A stretch of DNA of 53,261 nt from Hansschlegelia zhihuaiae (lineage in GTDB: Bacteria > Pseudomonadota > Alphaproteobacteria > Rhizobiales > Methylopilaceae), in assembly GCF_004103825.1 (NCBI RefSeq), contig NZ_RYFI01000002.1, positions 273,515 through 326,775 on the forward strand. Direction: 5' to 3'. Of this stretch, positions 35,625 through 44,906 are shown in pieces. Numbering within the stretch: the stretch's first letter is position 1; each line of letters opens with the position of its first letter. The translations under genes were made by a program, and so were the position numbers. The notes beneath the pieces were generated by a model. That model did no database searches, was not told where the DNA came from, and worked only from the letters and a program-made list of their open reading frames with translations.

Positions 35625-37496
35625 ATGAGCGACGCCAGGAACGGTTGGGTCGACGCCTTATCGCGGCGTGGCGACGGGACGGAGGAGGAGGTCACGGTCG
35701 ATCTCTCCGACCTCTATGGCGCTATCGATCGCGAGGAACGCATCTCGGTCGTGGCGCGGCTCGTCCATGCGGCGTTCGACGAATACTATCGCGAGTCCCG
35801 CGCCATTCCACTCGAGGTGAAGGCGGCGTTCGAAACGCGACGCTGGCCCGACATCGTCGCTTTCTCGAAGAACCGGCTCGCGCGCTATTCGGTCGGCGTC
35901 GAGCGGATCATCGAGGATCTCAAATCCGGCGCGCCGGAGCTGAAGCGCGACGAAGCTTTCTGGAAGGCGCTCGAGGCCAGATATTTGAAGTTGATCGAGG
36001 GCCGCTACGAGGCCGATCTGGCCTTTGCGTTCCTTTATTCGATCCGGCGCGAGCTGTTCGAGGACGTCTGGAAGCCGGCGGTCTACGCCGCCACGGCCGC
36101 CGAGGGACTGGTCCATCCCGCGAACGTCCTGCGTCGCTTCGAGACCACGATGCCGATGCGCGGCGCGGTGATCGCCGAGGTCCTGGACGTCGCGGGCTTC
36201 TCCGCCCCCTGGCGCGACAAGACGACGGACGCGCGACTCGCGGCCATGGAGATCAACCGAACCCTGTTGCGCGTCGGCTGCGACGACGGCGAGCGCCTCA
36301 CGGTCGAGATGGTGGAAGCCGGCTTCTACCGAAACCGCGGCGCCTATCTGCTCGGACGGATACTGAGCGAGGGCAGGGCGCCGATCCCGTTGCTGATCGC
36401 CGTGCTCAACAACCCGCACGGCCTTTATGTCGACGCCGTCCTGATGGAGTCAGACCAGCTCCAATACGTGTTCTCCTCGACGCTCGCGAATTTCCACGTC
36501 ACGAATCCGCGCTACCACGAGCTCGCGACCTTCCTGCACGAGCTGATGCCGAAGCGTCCGCTCGGCACGCACTATTCGACGATCGGCTTCAACCATGTCG
36601 GCAAGCGCGCGATCATGGATGAGATCGCCTCCGAGCACGGCAGGAGCGGCGAACGCTTCACGACCGCCGCGGGGTTCCGCGGCACTGTCGCGATCGGCTT
36701 CTCGGCGCCGTCCTCGGCCTATGTGCTGAAAGTCATCCGCGACAGGCCGACCGAGGGCTACAAATGGGGCTCCTTCGCCGGCGTCGACGCGGTGCTCGAC
36801 AAGTACCGGCTGGTGCATGACGCCGACCGCGCCGGCTCGATGCTCGACAACGTGCTCTATTCGAACGTCACGCTGAGGCGCGAGCTGTTCTCCGACGCGC
36901 TTCTCGAGGAGCTGCTGGCGGACGCCTCGAAGACGGTGAGCCCGCATGGCGACGAGGTGCTGTTCCGACACCTCATCGTGCAGATGAAGATGATCCCGCT
37001 GACGATCTATCTCGATCAGGCCGGCCCTGACGACCGCCGGCGCGCCGTGCTCAGCCTCGGCGACTGCATCAAGAACAATGCGGCCGTGAACATCTTCAAC
37101 AAGGATCTCGACGGCCGGAACTACGGCGTCTCGCCGATCGGCCGCGTCTATTTGTTCGACTATGACGCGGTCGAACCGCTGACCGAGGTGAAGATCCGCA
37201 CCAATGTGGGCCGCGAGGAGGGCGAGGAGGACGTCCCGGACTGGTTCTTCGAGGACGGCACGGTGTTCCTGCCCGAGGAGATGATGACGGGCCTCAGAAT
37301 CAACGATCCGGAGCTTCGTCGGCTGTTCAAGACCGCTCACCCCCAGTTGATGAGCGTCGACTACTGGGAGGGCATGCAGCGGGCGCTCTGCGAGGGCAAG
37401 GTGCCGATGGTGCGCTCCTATCCCAGCGAACGCCGGCTCCACCGCCACGTCCTCAAGGTCTATGGCGGGGCGGGGACGAAGGACGCGGCCGAATGA
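35625..37496 (+). CDS. aceK: isocitrate dehydrogenase kinase/phosphatase-like protein (AceK)
   Basis: AceK phosphorylates isocitrate dehydrogenase to divert carbon into the glyoxylate bypass and also removes the phosphate. The 623-residue product (E. coli AceK has 578) shows the family's N-terminal regulatory half and a kinase-like half: RGTVAIGFSAPSSAYVLKVIRDRP with the ATP-binding lysine, the catalytic loop NIFNKDLDGRNYGV and the metal-binding Asp in YLFDYDAVEP. In E. coli the loop is GDMLFKNFG, so the Asp and Asn are kept while the Lys is Arg here. No isocitrate lyase or malate synthase gene is adjacent, unlike the enteric aceBAK operon. Its target in this genome is inferred. Confidence 0.85.
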   Translation: MSDARNGWVDALSRRGDGTEEEVTVDLSDLYGAIDREERISVVARLVHAAFDEYYRESRAIPLEVKAAFETRRWPDIVAFSKNRLARYSVGVERIIEDLKSGAPELKRDEAFWKALEARYLKLIEGRYEADLAFAFLYSIRRELFEDVWKPAVYAATAAEGLVHPANVLRRFETTMPMRGAVIAEVLDVAGFSAPWRDKTTDARLAAMEINRTLLRVGCDDGERLTVEMVEAGFYRNRGAYLLGRILSEGRAPIPLLIAVLNNPHGLYVDAVLMESDQLQYVFSSTLANFHVTNPRYHELATFLHELMPKRPLGTHYSTIGFNHVGKRAIMDEIASEHGRSGERFTTAAGFRGTVAIGFSAPSSAYVLKVIRDRPTEGYKWGSFAGVDAVLDKYRLVHDADRAGSMLDNVLYSNVTLRRELFSDALLEELLADASKTVSPHGDEVLFRHLIVQMKMIPLTIYLDQAGPDDRRRAVLSLGDCIKNNAAVNIFNKDLDGRNYGVSPIGRVYLFDYDAVEPLTEVKIRTNVGREEGEEDVPDWFFEDGTVFLPEEMMTGLRINDPELRRLFKTAHPQLMSVDYWEGMQRALCEGKVPMVRSYPSERRLHRHVLKVYGGAGTKDAAE

Positions 37497-37730
37497 CGCG
37501 AACGTCTTCCGGCGGAGCCAACCGTCTCAGTGATCGCGCCGAATACTGCCCGCACGCTAGGCAAATGACGCTTTCGTGGGCATTTTTCTTAGAGTAGATG
37601 CGAATATGTTGAGCGCTACGAAGGCGAGATTGCCTCCACGCCTGAAATAAATCGGCGAAAGCGAGAACTTTTTACTCCGAATTTATGCGCTGCAGCATAA
37701 CCTGCCGCCTCGGGTTTCAGAGTGATCGCC

Positions 37731-39767
37731 ATGGAACGTTGGTTGAAGGATTTCGCCGGTTTGACCTCCGACTGGTTCTGGGAGATCGACGCCGCGCGGA
37801 GACTGGTCTTTCTGTCGGAAAACGCCGGAGCGATCTCCGGCCGGACGACCTCGGACTTGCTGGGTCGCGAGCGCGCCGCAGTGATGGGCGACGCGGCCGA
37901 CTGGACCGAGTACCACGCCGCGATCGCCGAACTGCGCGAGATCCGCGACTTTCTGTTTCCCTATGATCACCCGGACGGCCGCCGGCGCTGGTTCGAGCTC
38001 AGCGGCGCCCCTGTATTCGACGCAGCGGGAGGCTTCGTCGGCTATCGCGGCGTCGGCTCCGACGTCACCGCCCAGCAGGAGGCGCGCGCCGAGCTCGCCG
38101 AGCAGCTCCGCCGCTTCGACGCCGCGCTCGAGAACATGAGCCAGGGGCTGTGCATGTTCGACGCGGATTCGCGGCTCGTCGTCGTGAACAACCGCTATTG
38201 CGACATGTTCGGCCTCAACCGCAACGTGCTGCGCGTCGGCATGACCCAGCGCGAGATCGTCGAGGAACTGGTCAGCCTCGGGCGCTACAAGCAGGGCCTG
38301 ACCGTCGACAAGCTGTGCGAGGGAACCCGCACCTCGCTTGCGATCGACCACGCGACGCCCGTCCATCGCGAGCTCGCGGACGGCCGCGTGATCGCCGTCA
38401 GCCATCGCCCGATGGAGGGAGGCGGCTGGGTCGCGACCTTCGAGGACGTCACCGAGCGCCGCCGCAACGAAGCGCGCATCGCCCATATGGCGCGCCACGA
38501 CGCCCTGACGGACCTTCCGAACCGGGTCGCCCTGCGCGAGGCGGGCGGCGAAGCTCAGCCCGGGAGCGCGGGCCGACTCGCGGTGCTCTGTCTCGACCTC
38601 GACCGATTCAAGGCGGTGAACGACGCGCACGGCCATTCGGTCGGCGACAAGCTGCTGCGCGCGATCGCCGACCGCCTGAGGGCGAGCATCCGCGACGTCG
38701 ACCTCGTGGTCCGGCTCGGCGGCGACGAATTCGCGGTTCTCAACGCCGTCCACGACGAGGCGGCGGCGCTTGCGCTCGCCAACCGACTGATCGGCGTCGT
38801 GAGCGGGCCCTACGATCTCGGCGGCATCGCGGTCCAGATCGGCGCCAGCGTCGGGGTGGCGCTCGACGCCGACGGCGCGTGCGACGTCGAACGGCTGCTC
38901 AAGAACGCCGACATGGCCCTCTACCACGCCAAGTCGCTCGGCCGCGGCGCGGCATGCGTGTTTGATCCGGCGATGGACGACAGCGCGCAGGCCAGGATGG
39001 CGCTCGAACGCGATCTTCGCGAGGCGCTCGCGACCGACGCCTTCGAGTTGCACTACCAGCCGCTCATCGAGCTCGACGGCGACGAGGTGAAGGGATTCGA
39101 GGCGCTGGTGCGCTGGCGGCACCCGCAGAGGGGGCTGATCAGCCCGGCGACGTTCATCCCCCTCGCGGAGGAGACCGGGATCATCATCCAGCTCGGCGAA
39201 TGGATCCTGAACCAGGCGTGCCGTGAGGCCGCCGGCTGGCCGAGCGACGTCAGCATCGCGGTCAATGTGTCGGCCATCCAGCTCCGCCACCGCGGCTTCG
39301 CCCAGACCGTGCTGCTCGCCCTCGCCGGCAGCGGGCTGAAGCCAGAGCGGCTCGAGCTCGAGATCACCGAGAGCGTGCTGCTCGACGACACCGAAGCCAA
39401 TCTCCAGACGCTGCACCTGCTGCGGAGCATGGGCATCCGCATCGCCATGGACGATTTCGGCACCGGCTACTCGTCGCTCAGCTATCTGCGCCGCTTCCCC
39501 TTCGACAAGATCAAGATCGACCAGTCGTTCCTGCGGAACTCCGACGAGTCGGCCGAAGGGGCGGCGATCATCCGCGCCTTGGTCGGGCTCGGGGCGTCGC
39601 TCGGCATCACGACGCTGGTCGAAGGCGTCGAGACCGAGGACGAACTCGCGGCCGTGCGGGCGCAGGGCGCGCAGCAGGTGCAGGGCTTCCTGTTCAGCGC
39701 GCCACGGCCCGCAAGCGAAGTCGCGCCTTTCTTCGACGCCAACCGCAAGCGGGCGGCCGCGGCCTGA
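37731..39767 (+). CDS. PAS-PAS-GGDEF-EAL cyclic-di-GMP protein
   Basis: The 678-residue protein has two PAS-like sensor domains (about 1-125 and 130-245), a GGDEF domain (about 255-410) and an EAL domain (about 425-670). The cyclase motif RLGGDEF is intact, and an inhibitory-site RxxD (RDVD) lies five residues before it. The EAL part keeps FEALVRW, NVSAIQL, LEITES, DDFGTGYSS, the IKIDQSF lysine and VEGVET, so both synthesis and hydrolysis of c-di-GMP are possible. There is no membrane segment, so it is cytosolic. The ATG at 37731 was preferred to the GTG at 37722. A second EAL gene follows on the same strand. Confidence 0.93.
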   Translation: MERWLKDFAGLTSDWFWEIDAARRLVFLSENAGAISGRTTSDLLGRERAAVMGDAADWTEYHAAIAELREIRDFLFPYDHPDGRRRWFELSGAPVFDAAGGFVGYRGVGSDVTAQQEARAELAEQLRRFDAALENMSQGLCMFDADSRLVVVNNRYCDMFGLNRNVLRVGMTQREIVEELVSLGRYKQGLTVDKLCEGTRTSLAIDHATPVHRELADGRVIAVSHRPMEGGGWVATFEDVTERRRNEARIAHMARHDALTDLPNRVALREAGGEAQPGSAGRLAVLCLDLDRFKAVNDAHGHSVGDKLLRAIADRLRASIRDVDLVVRLGGDEFAVLNAVHDEAAALALANRLIGVVSGPYDLGGIAVQIGASVGVALDADGACDVERLLKNADMALYHAKSLGRGAACVFDPAMDDSAQARMALERDLREALATDAFELHYQPLIELDGDEVKGFEALVRWRHPQRGLISPATFIPLAEETGIIIQLGEWILNQACREAAGWPSDVSIAVNVSAIQLRHRGFAQTVLLALAGSGLKPERLELEITESVLLDDTEANLQTLHLLRSMGIRIAMDDFGTGYSSLSYLRRFPFDKIKIDQSFLRNSDESAEGAAIIRALVGLGASLGITTLVEGVETEDELAAVRAQGAQQVQGFLFSAPRPASEVAPFFDANRKRAAAA

Positions 39768-39884
39768 CCGTCGGCAGGCAGGTCCGACCCGGCCTGATCG
39801 CCGCCGGTAGGGGTAACCGGATAGCAAGGCTTGCGGCCGCAGTCTCTGGGACAGCGCTTTCTCTCAGCGCGACGGGAGACCGCA

Positions 39885-40679
39885 ATGCCGCTCGGCGACG
39901 AATCCCTCGATCTGCTCGCCTCGGCCGGATGCGCGGGGTGCCGCGGCCCGTTCGGCGTCGAACTCACCATGGCGTTCCAGCCGATCGTCGACGTCACCGA
40001 CGGATCGATCTTCGCCTATGAGGCGCTGGTGCGGGGCGTCGACGGTTCGGGGGCCGGCGCCGTGATGTCGAAGGTCACGCATGACAACCGCTTCGCCTTC
40101 GACCAGCTCTGCCGCCGCCGCGCCGTCGAACTCGCCGCCCGTCTGGGCATGACCACGCGCGTCAGCATCAACTTCATGCCGAACGCGGTCTATCAGCCGG
40201 AGCTCTGCCTCGGCACGACGCTTGCGGCCGCCCGCCGCTCGAACTTCCCGATCGACCGCATCATGTTCGAGGTCACCGAGGGCGAGCGCGTCGAGGACCG
40301 GCCGCACCTCGTCAACATCCTGAACGAATACAAGCGGCAGGGATTCACCACCGCGATCGACGATTTCGGCGCCGGCCATTCGGGCCTCAACCTACTGGCC
40401 GAGTTCCAGCCGGACGTCGTGAAGCTCGATATGGACCTCGTCCGGGGCATCGACACGAGCCGGGCGAGGCAGGCCATCGTCAACTGCGTGACGCGGCTCG
40501 CTTACGCCCTCGACATCGCGGTCGTGGCCGAAGGGGTGGAGACCCGCGACGAGCTCGCCGCCCTCCGCCGGCTCGGGATCAAGCTGATCCAGGGCTACCT
40601 GCTCGCAAAGCCGGCGTTCGAGGCCCTGCCCGCCATCGACGCCGCCGCGCTCAAGACGCGCCGGCGCGCTGCAGCCTGA
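39885..40679 (+). CDS. stand-alone EAL domain phosphodiesterase
   Basis: The 264-residue protein is almost entirely an EAL domain. Catalytic elements are all present: YEALVRG, INFMPNAVY, MFEVTEGERV, AIDDFGAGHSG, VKLDMDLVRGID, VAEGVET and IQGYLLAKP, so it should hydrolyse c-di-GMP. The N terminus carries a CxxC pair (Cys16 and Cys19), which might bind metal or sense redox state. The ATG at 39885 has a GGGAG site nine bases upstream. It follows the GGDEF-EAL gene by 117 bases on the same strand. Confidence 0.88.
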   Translation: MPLGDESLDLLASAGCAGCRGPFGVELTMAFQPIVDVTDGSIFAYEALVRGVDGSGAGAVMSKVTHDNRFAFDQLCRRRAVELAARLGMTTRVSINFMPNAVYQPELCLGTTLAAARRSNFPIDRIMFEVTEGERVEDRPHLVNILNEYKRQGFTTAIDDFGAGHSGLNLLAEFQPDVVKLDMDLVRGIDTSRARQAIVNCVTRLAYALDIAVVAEGVETRDELAALRRLGIKLIQGYLLAKPAFEALPAIDAAALKTRRRAAA

Positions 40680-40711
40680 GACGTCGCCGGAGCCGTTCTT
40701 GAAACTTCGCC

Positions 40712-41641
40712 TCAGGCGAACTTCGCGCCCTTCTCCAGCCCCGCGGCCTTGGCGTACTCGCCGGCCGGCGCCTTTTTGTCGCCCTCGGCCTGCACGCGCG
40801 TGACCTTGAACCTCCCGTCGGCGCAGACGACCTGGAAGCCGTCGTCCTCGACGACGACGATCTCGCCGAGTTTGCCGCCAATCTCCTTCGGGGTCTTGGC
40901 GGGGAGGGGGGTCGCGTCGAAGATCTTGAGCGTCTGGCCGTTCAGCGTCGTCCAGGCGCCGGGGGCGGGGTTGCAGCCGCGGATCAGCCGGTCGATCTGC
41001 TCCCAAGGCTTGCCCCAGTCGATCTTGGCGTTTCCAGCGCGGCAGAGGCCCTCATAGGTGGCCTTGTCCTCGTCCTGTTTGATCCTGGGAGCCTTGCCGG
41101 CCTTCACGAGGTCGACGGACTCCAGCATCGCCTCGACGCCCATCGGAAACAGCCGGTCGAAATACACCGAGCCCAGCGTGTCTTTCGGACCGATCTCAGT
41201 GGTCTTCTGGAGGAGCACATCGCCGGTGTCGAGGCCGTCGTCGGGCCAGAAGATCGACAGCCCGGTCTCTGTCTCGCCCTTGATGATCGGCCAGTTGATC
41301 GCGGAGGCTCCGCGATAGGCGGGCAGCAGGGACGGATGATACTGGATCGAGCCGTGGGTCGGGATGTTGAGGAAGGCCGAGGGCACGAACAGCGTCACGA
41401 AGGCCATGACCTGCAGGTCCGGCTTCAGCGCCCGGAATTCCTCATGGACCGCCTCGTCCTTGTAGGAGGACGGCTGGCGCACCTCGAGGCCGGCGGCGAG
41501 CGCCGCCTCCTTCAGGGGATCGGCCTTCTGGCCCTCCTTCTCGGGCGCGACATAGACGGCGACGACTTCTTCGCCGCGGGCGAGCAGCGCCTCGAGCACC
41601 GCCTTGCCGAAGGCCTGCTGTCCATGGACCACGATGCGCAT
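40712..41641 (-). CDS. formyltransferase/10-formyl-THF hydrolase-domain protein
   Basis: The 309-residue protein belongs to the Fmt-like formyltransferase fold but matches the hydrolase domain of eukaryotic 10-formyl-THF dehydrogenase (ALDH1L1) better than methionyl-tRNA formyltransferase. The stretches YHPSLLPAYRGASAINW, SIFWPDDGLDTGDVLLQK and KAPRIKQDEDKATYEG are of that type. The catalytic pair corresponds to His102 and Asp138, each four lower than the H106/D142 of ALDH1L1. A C-terminal FMT_C-like domain follows; the carrier and aldehyde dehydrogenase domains are absent. Next to oxc and frc it could release formate from 10-formyl-THF or handle the formyl group of formyl-CoA. The function is inferred. 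A terminator-like hairpin lies between it and frc. Confidence 0.75.
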   Translation of the reverse strand: MRIVVHGQQAFGKAVLEALLARGEEVVAVYVAPEKEGQKADPLKEAALAAGLEVRQPSSYKDEAVHEEFRALKPDLQVMAFVTLFVPSAFLNIPTHGSIQYHPSLLPAYRGASAINWPIIKGETETGLSIFWPDDGLDTGDVLLQKTTEIGPKDTLGSVYFDRLFPMGVEAMLESVDLVKAGKAPRIKQDEDKATYEGLCRAGNAKIDWGKPWEQIDRLIRGCNPAPGAWTTLNGQTLKIFDATPLPAKTPKEIGGKLGEIVVVEDDGFQVVCADGRFKVTRVQAEGDKKAPAGEYAKAAGLEKGAKFA

Positions 41642-41681
41642 GAGGCGTCTCCCTGTCGTTAGAAGTCTTCTTTAATGAAAT

Positions 41682-41709
41682 GGCCCCGCCGTCCTGCGAC
41701 GGCGGGGCC
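41682..41709 (-). terminator. terminator-like hairpin after frc
   Basis: GGCCCCGCCGTC (41682-41693) and GACGGCGGGGCC (41698-41709) form a perfect 12-bp stem with a 4-base loop, followed on the minus strand by ATTTCATT. It lies between the frc stop and the formyltransferase-like start, so the last gene may depend on read-through or have its own promoter. Confidence 0.65.
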
Positions 41710-41732
41710 GATGCGTCAACCGCAGGCTGGAA

Positions 41733-43013
41733 TCACTCGGCCGCGAGCTTGCTCACCTGGCCGACCGCGCCCGAATTCTCGATCTCGGCGACTTCGTTGT
41801 CGTTGTAGCCGAGCACGTCCTTGAGGATCTCAGCCGTGTGCTCGCCCAGCAGCGGCGAACGCGTGACCTCGGTCTTCGAGTTCGACAGCTTGATCGGGTT
41901 GCCGACTGACAGATACTTGCCGCGGGTCGGATGATCGACCTCGACGACGGTGCCGGTCGCGCGCAGCGACTCGTCCTCGGCGATCTCTTTCATCGACAGG
42001 ATCGGACCGCAGGGGATGTCGTACTCGTTGAGGATGTCCATGGCCTCGAACTTGTCGTGCTTCATGGTCCACGCCTCGATGCGCGTGAAGATCTCGTTCA
42101 GGTGCGGCAGCCGCGCCTTCGGCGTGGCGTAGCCCGGATCGGTCTTCCAGCCCGGTTCGCCGATGATGTCGCAGATCGGCTCCCAGACCGCGGCCTGGGT
42201 GATGAAGTAGATGTAGGCGTTGGGATCGTGCTCCCAGCCCTTGCACTTCAGGATGCGGCCGGGCTGGCCGCCGCCCGAGTCGTTGCCGGCGCGCGGAGTG
42301 GCGTCGCCGAACGCGATCCCCTCGCCGAACTGGCTGTACTCCTTGAGCGGGCCGTGGGCGAGGCGCTGCTGGTCGCGCAGCTTGACGCGGCAGAGGTTCA
42401 GCACGCCGTCCTGCATGGCGCAGTCGACCCGCTGGCCTTCGCCCGAATGGGTGCGGTGGTAGAGCGCCGTGACGATGCCGAGCGCGAGATGCAGGCCGGT
42501 GCCCGAATCGCCGATCTGGGCGCCCGTCACCATCGGCAGATCGTCGCGCCAGCCGGTGGTCGAGGCCGAGCCGCCGGCGCATTGCGCGACGTTCTCATAG
42601 ACCTTGCAGTCCTGGTAGCGGCCGGGGCCGAAGCCCTTCACCGAGGCCACGATCAGCTTCGGGTTCGCCTCGTGCAGCTTCTCCCAGGAGAAGCCCATGC
42701 GGGCGAGCGCGCCGGGCGCGAAGTTCTCGACCAGCACGTCGCACTCCTTGACCAGCCGCCAGAGCACTTCCTTGCCCTTCGGGTTCTTGGTGTCGATCGT
42801 GATCGAGCGCTTGTTGTGGTTCAGCATCGTGAAATAGAGGCTGTCCACGTCGGGGATGTCCTGCAGCTGCTGGCGCGTCGCGTCGCCGGCGCCGGGGCGC
42901 TCGACCTTGATGACGTCCGCGCCGAACCAGGCGAGCAGCTGGGTGCAGGTCGGGCCCGACTGGACATGGGTGAAGTCCAGGATGCGGACGCCTTCGAGAG
43001 CCTTCTCGGCCAT
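41733..43013 (-). CDS. frc: formyl-CoA:oxalate CoA-transferase
   Basis: Frc moves CoA from formyl-CoA to oxalate, making oxalyl-CoA and formate. The 426-residue product is a class III CoA-transferase of the length known for Oxalobacter Frc (428). The catalytic aspartate is at the same number, Asp169, in [10 protein letters not shown]. The flexible glycine loop is GGGQ at about 247-250, and the N terminus [18 protein letters not shown] is typical. The start at 43013 has a strong GGGAGGAA site. It lies downstream of oxc on the same strand, 108 bases away, across a hairpin. Together the two enzymes form the oxalate decarboxylation cycle. Confidence 0.95.
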   Translation of the reverse strand: MAEKALEGVRILDFTHVQSGPTCTQLLAWFGADVIKVERPGAGDATRQQLQDIPDVDSLYFTMLNHNKRSITIDTKNPKGKEVLWRLVKECDVLVENFAPGALARMGFSWEKLHEANPKLIVASVKGFGPGRYQDCKVYENVAQCAGGSASTTGWRDDLPMVTGAQIGDSGTGLHLALGIVTALYHRTHSGEGQRVDCAMQDGVLNLCRVKLRDQQRLAHGPLKEYSQFGEGIAFGDATPRAGNDSGGGQPGRILKCKGWEHDPNAYIYFITQAAVWEPICDIIGEPGWKTDPGYATPKARLPHLNEIFTRIEAWTMKHDKFEAMDILNEYDIPCGPILSMKEIAEDESLRATGTVVEVDHPTRGKYLSVGNPIKLSNSKTEVTRSPLLGEHTAEILKDVLGYNDNEVAEIENSGAVGQVSKLAAE

Positions 43014-43070
43014 TTGGGTTTCCTCCCTTGAGGTCGGGGTGCGGCGCGCCGCTCCTGTCCGCGACCCGAT

Positions 43071-43109
43071 AAAAAAGACGATGGCGGCGCGCCGCAAGGG
43101 CGCGCCGCC
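43071..43109 (-). terminator. hairpin with T-run between oxc and frc
   Basis: GGCGGCGCGCC (43083-43093) and GGCGCGCCGCC (43099-43109) form a perfect 11-bp stem with a 5-base loop. On the minus strand a run of six T (43076-43071) follows after six bases. The gap makes termination likely to be partial, which could set oxc above frc expression. Confidence 0.5.
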
Positions 43110-43121
43110 GACGCGTTCAAA

Positions 43122-44867
43122 TCACTTGTACATCGTCTGGTTCTTGGTGCCCGGCGCGTACTCGTTCGGGTCGACCCAGATGTTGACCACGGCCGACTTG
43201 CCGGTCTTGGCGATCGCCTCGCGGGCGCGCAGCAGAGCCGGCTGGATCTCGGAGGCCTCGCGCACCTCCTCGCCATGGTTGCCGAGCATGTGGGCGAACT
43301 TCGAGAACTCGACGTCGCCGAGCTTGTTGGCGATGTCGCCGCGCTCCTCGCCATACTTGGCGAGCTGGCCGTAGCGGATCTGGTTCATGGCCGAGTTGTT
43401 GCCGATGACGGCGAGATACGGCGCGTTGAACCGGTCGCAGGTCTCCATGTCGAAGGCGGTCATCGAGAACGCGCCGTCGCCGTAGTAGCAGAGCACTTCC
43501 TTCTCCGGGTTCGCGACCTTGGCCGCGAGCGCGAAGCCGGTGCCGACGCCGAGAGAGCCGAGCGCGCCCGGATCCATCCACTGGCCGGGATTGCGCGGAC
43601 GCACCGCCTGGGCCGAGATCGTCACGACGTCGCCGCCGTCGCCGATATAGACCGTGTTGTCGGCCAGGAACTCGTTGAGCTCGTAGGCGACGCGGTAGGG
43701 GTGGATCGGGCTCTGGTCCGACTTCAGCAGCGGCAGAACCTTGTCATAGGCGACCTTCTCGGCCTCCTGGAGCTGCTTCATCCACTCCTGGCGCTTCTGG
43801 CGCTTGTCGTTCTTGAGGCGGCCGGACGCGGCCTCGAGCACGGCCTTGAGCACCGCGCCGGGATCGCCCGCGATGCCGAGATCCACGTCACGGTTCTTGC
43901 CGACCATGTTGTAGCCCTGATCGATCTGCACGAGGCAGGGCACGTTGATGCGCTTGCCGTAGCCCATGCGGAAGTCGAACGGCGTGCCGACGATGACCAC
44001 CACATCCGCTTTCGCGAAGGCGAGCGAGCGGGTGCGGTCGAAGTGGTGCGGGTCGCCGGGCGGCAGCAGGCCGCGCGAGGCGCCGTTGAAGTAGCCCGGG
44101 ACGTCGAGGCCGCGGAGCAGGGCGATCGCGTCCTCATGGCCGCGCGACGACCAGACCTGCTGGCCGAGCAGGATAGCGGGGCGCTCGGCGTTGACCAGGA
44201 TGTCGGCGAGCTTCTCGATGTCGGCCGGATCGCCGATCGACTTGACCGAGGCGCGGTAGTGGCCGGGCTTCGGCAGCACCGCCTTGTCGAGCGCGATCTC
44301 GCGGTCGAGCACGTCGCGCGGGATCTCGAGATAGGACGGGCCGTAGGCGCCGGCGAAGGATTCGCGGGCCGCCATCGAGACCATGTCGGCGATGCGCTCG
44401 GTCGACATGACGGTCGAGGCGAACTTGGTGATCGGCTTCATCATGTCGACATGCGGCAGGTCCTGCAGGCCCTGCTGCTTCCACTGGACGAGCGCCGACT
44501 GGCCGCCGATGTGCAGCACCGGGCTCTCGGAGCGGAACGCGGTCGCGATGCCGGTCACCGCGTTGGTGCAGCCGGGACCGGCGGTCGTGACGACGCAGCC
44601 GAGCTTGCCGGTCTGGCGGGCGTAGCCGTCGGCGGCGTGGGCCGCGACCTGCTCGTGGCGGACGTCGATGATGCGGATGCCCTCGTCGATGCAGCCGTCA
44701 TAGATGTCGATGATGTGGCCGCCGCACAGCGTGAAGATCGTGTCGACGCCCTCGGCCTTGAGCGCCTTGGCGACCAGATGGCCGCCCGAGATGACGCTGC
44801 CGTCCTTGGTCTTGCGGGCGAGGGTGTCTTCGGCAGTTGAGACGGCAGGCTTGACCGCGACGTTCAT
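43122..44867 (-). CDS. oxc: oxalyl-CoA decarboxylase
   Basis: Oxc is a thiamine-diphosphate enzyme that converts oxalyl-CoA to formyl-CoA and CO2. The 581-residue product has the N-terminal ThDP glutamate in DVRHEQVAAHAADGYAR and the cofactor motif YYGDGAFSMTAFDMETC followed about 25 residues later by GNNS. The central domain carries the ADP-like nucleotide region seen in Oxc. The C terminus (PNEYAPGTKNQTMYK) resembles the lid segment known from Oxalobacter Oxc. The gene lies 39 bases downstream of the GntR regulator and upstream of frc, so these probably form one operon. Confidence 0.95.
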   Translation of the reverse strand: MNVAVKPAVSTAEDTLARKTKDGSVISGGHLVAKALKAEGVDTIFTLCGGHIIDIYDGCIDEGIRIIDVRHEQVAAHAADGYARQTGKLGCVVTTAGPGCTNAVTGIATAFRSESPVLHIGGQSALVQWKQQGLQDLPHVDMMKPITKFASTVMSTERIADMVSMAARESFAGAYGPSYLEIPRDVLDREIALDKAVLPKPGHYRASVKSIGDPADIEKLADILVNAERPAILLGQQVWSSRGHEDAIALLRGLDVPGYFNGASRGLLPPGDPHHFDRTRSLAFAKADVVVIVGTPFDFRMGYGKRINVPCLVQIDQGYNMVGKNRDVDLGIAGDPGAVLKAVLEAASGRLKNDKRQKRQEWMKQLQEAEKVAYDKVLPLLKSDQSPIHPYRVAYELNEFLADNTVYIGDGGDVVTISAQAVRPRNPGQWMDPGALGSLGVGTGFALAAKVANPEKEVLCYYGDGAFSMTAFDMETCDRFNAPYLAVIGNNSAMNQIRYGQLAKYGEERGDIANKLGDVEFSKFAHMLGNHGEEVREASEIQPALLRAREAIAKTGKSAVVNIWVDPNEYAPGTKNQTMYK

Positions 44868-44906
44868 GGCGATTTCCTCCAGTGTTCTCGTTTCGGCTTT
44901 TTACGG

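Noticed and set aside
40712-41641. Housekeeping methionyl-tRNA formyltransferase
   Set aside because: No peptide deformylase gene is adjacent, and the central motifs match the ALDH1L1 hydrolase domain more closely. The possibility is kept only as an alternative.
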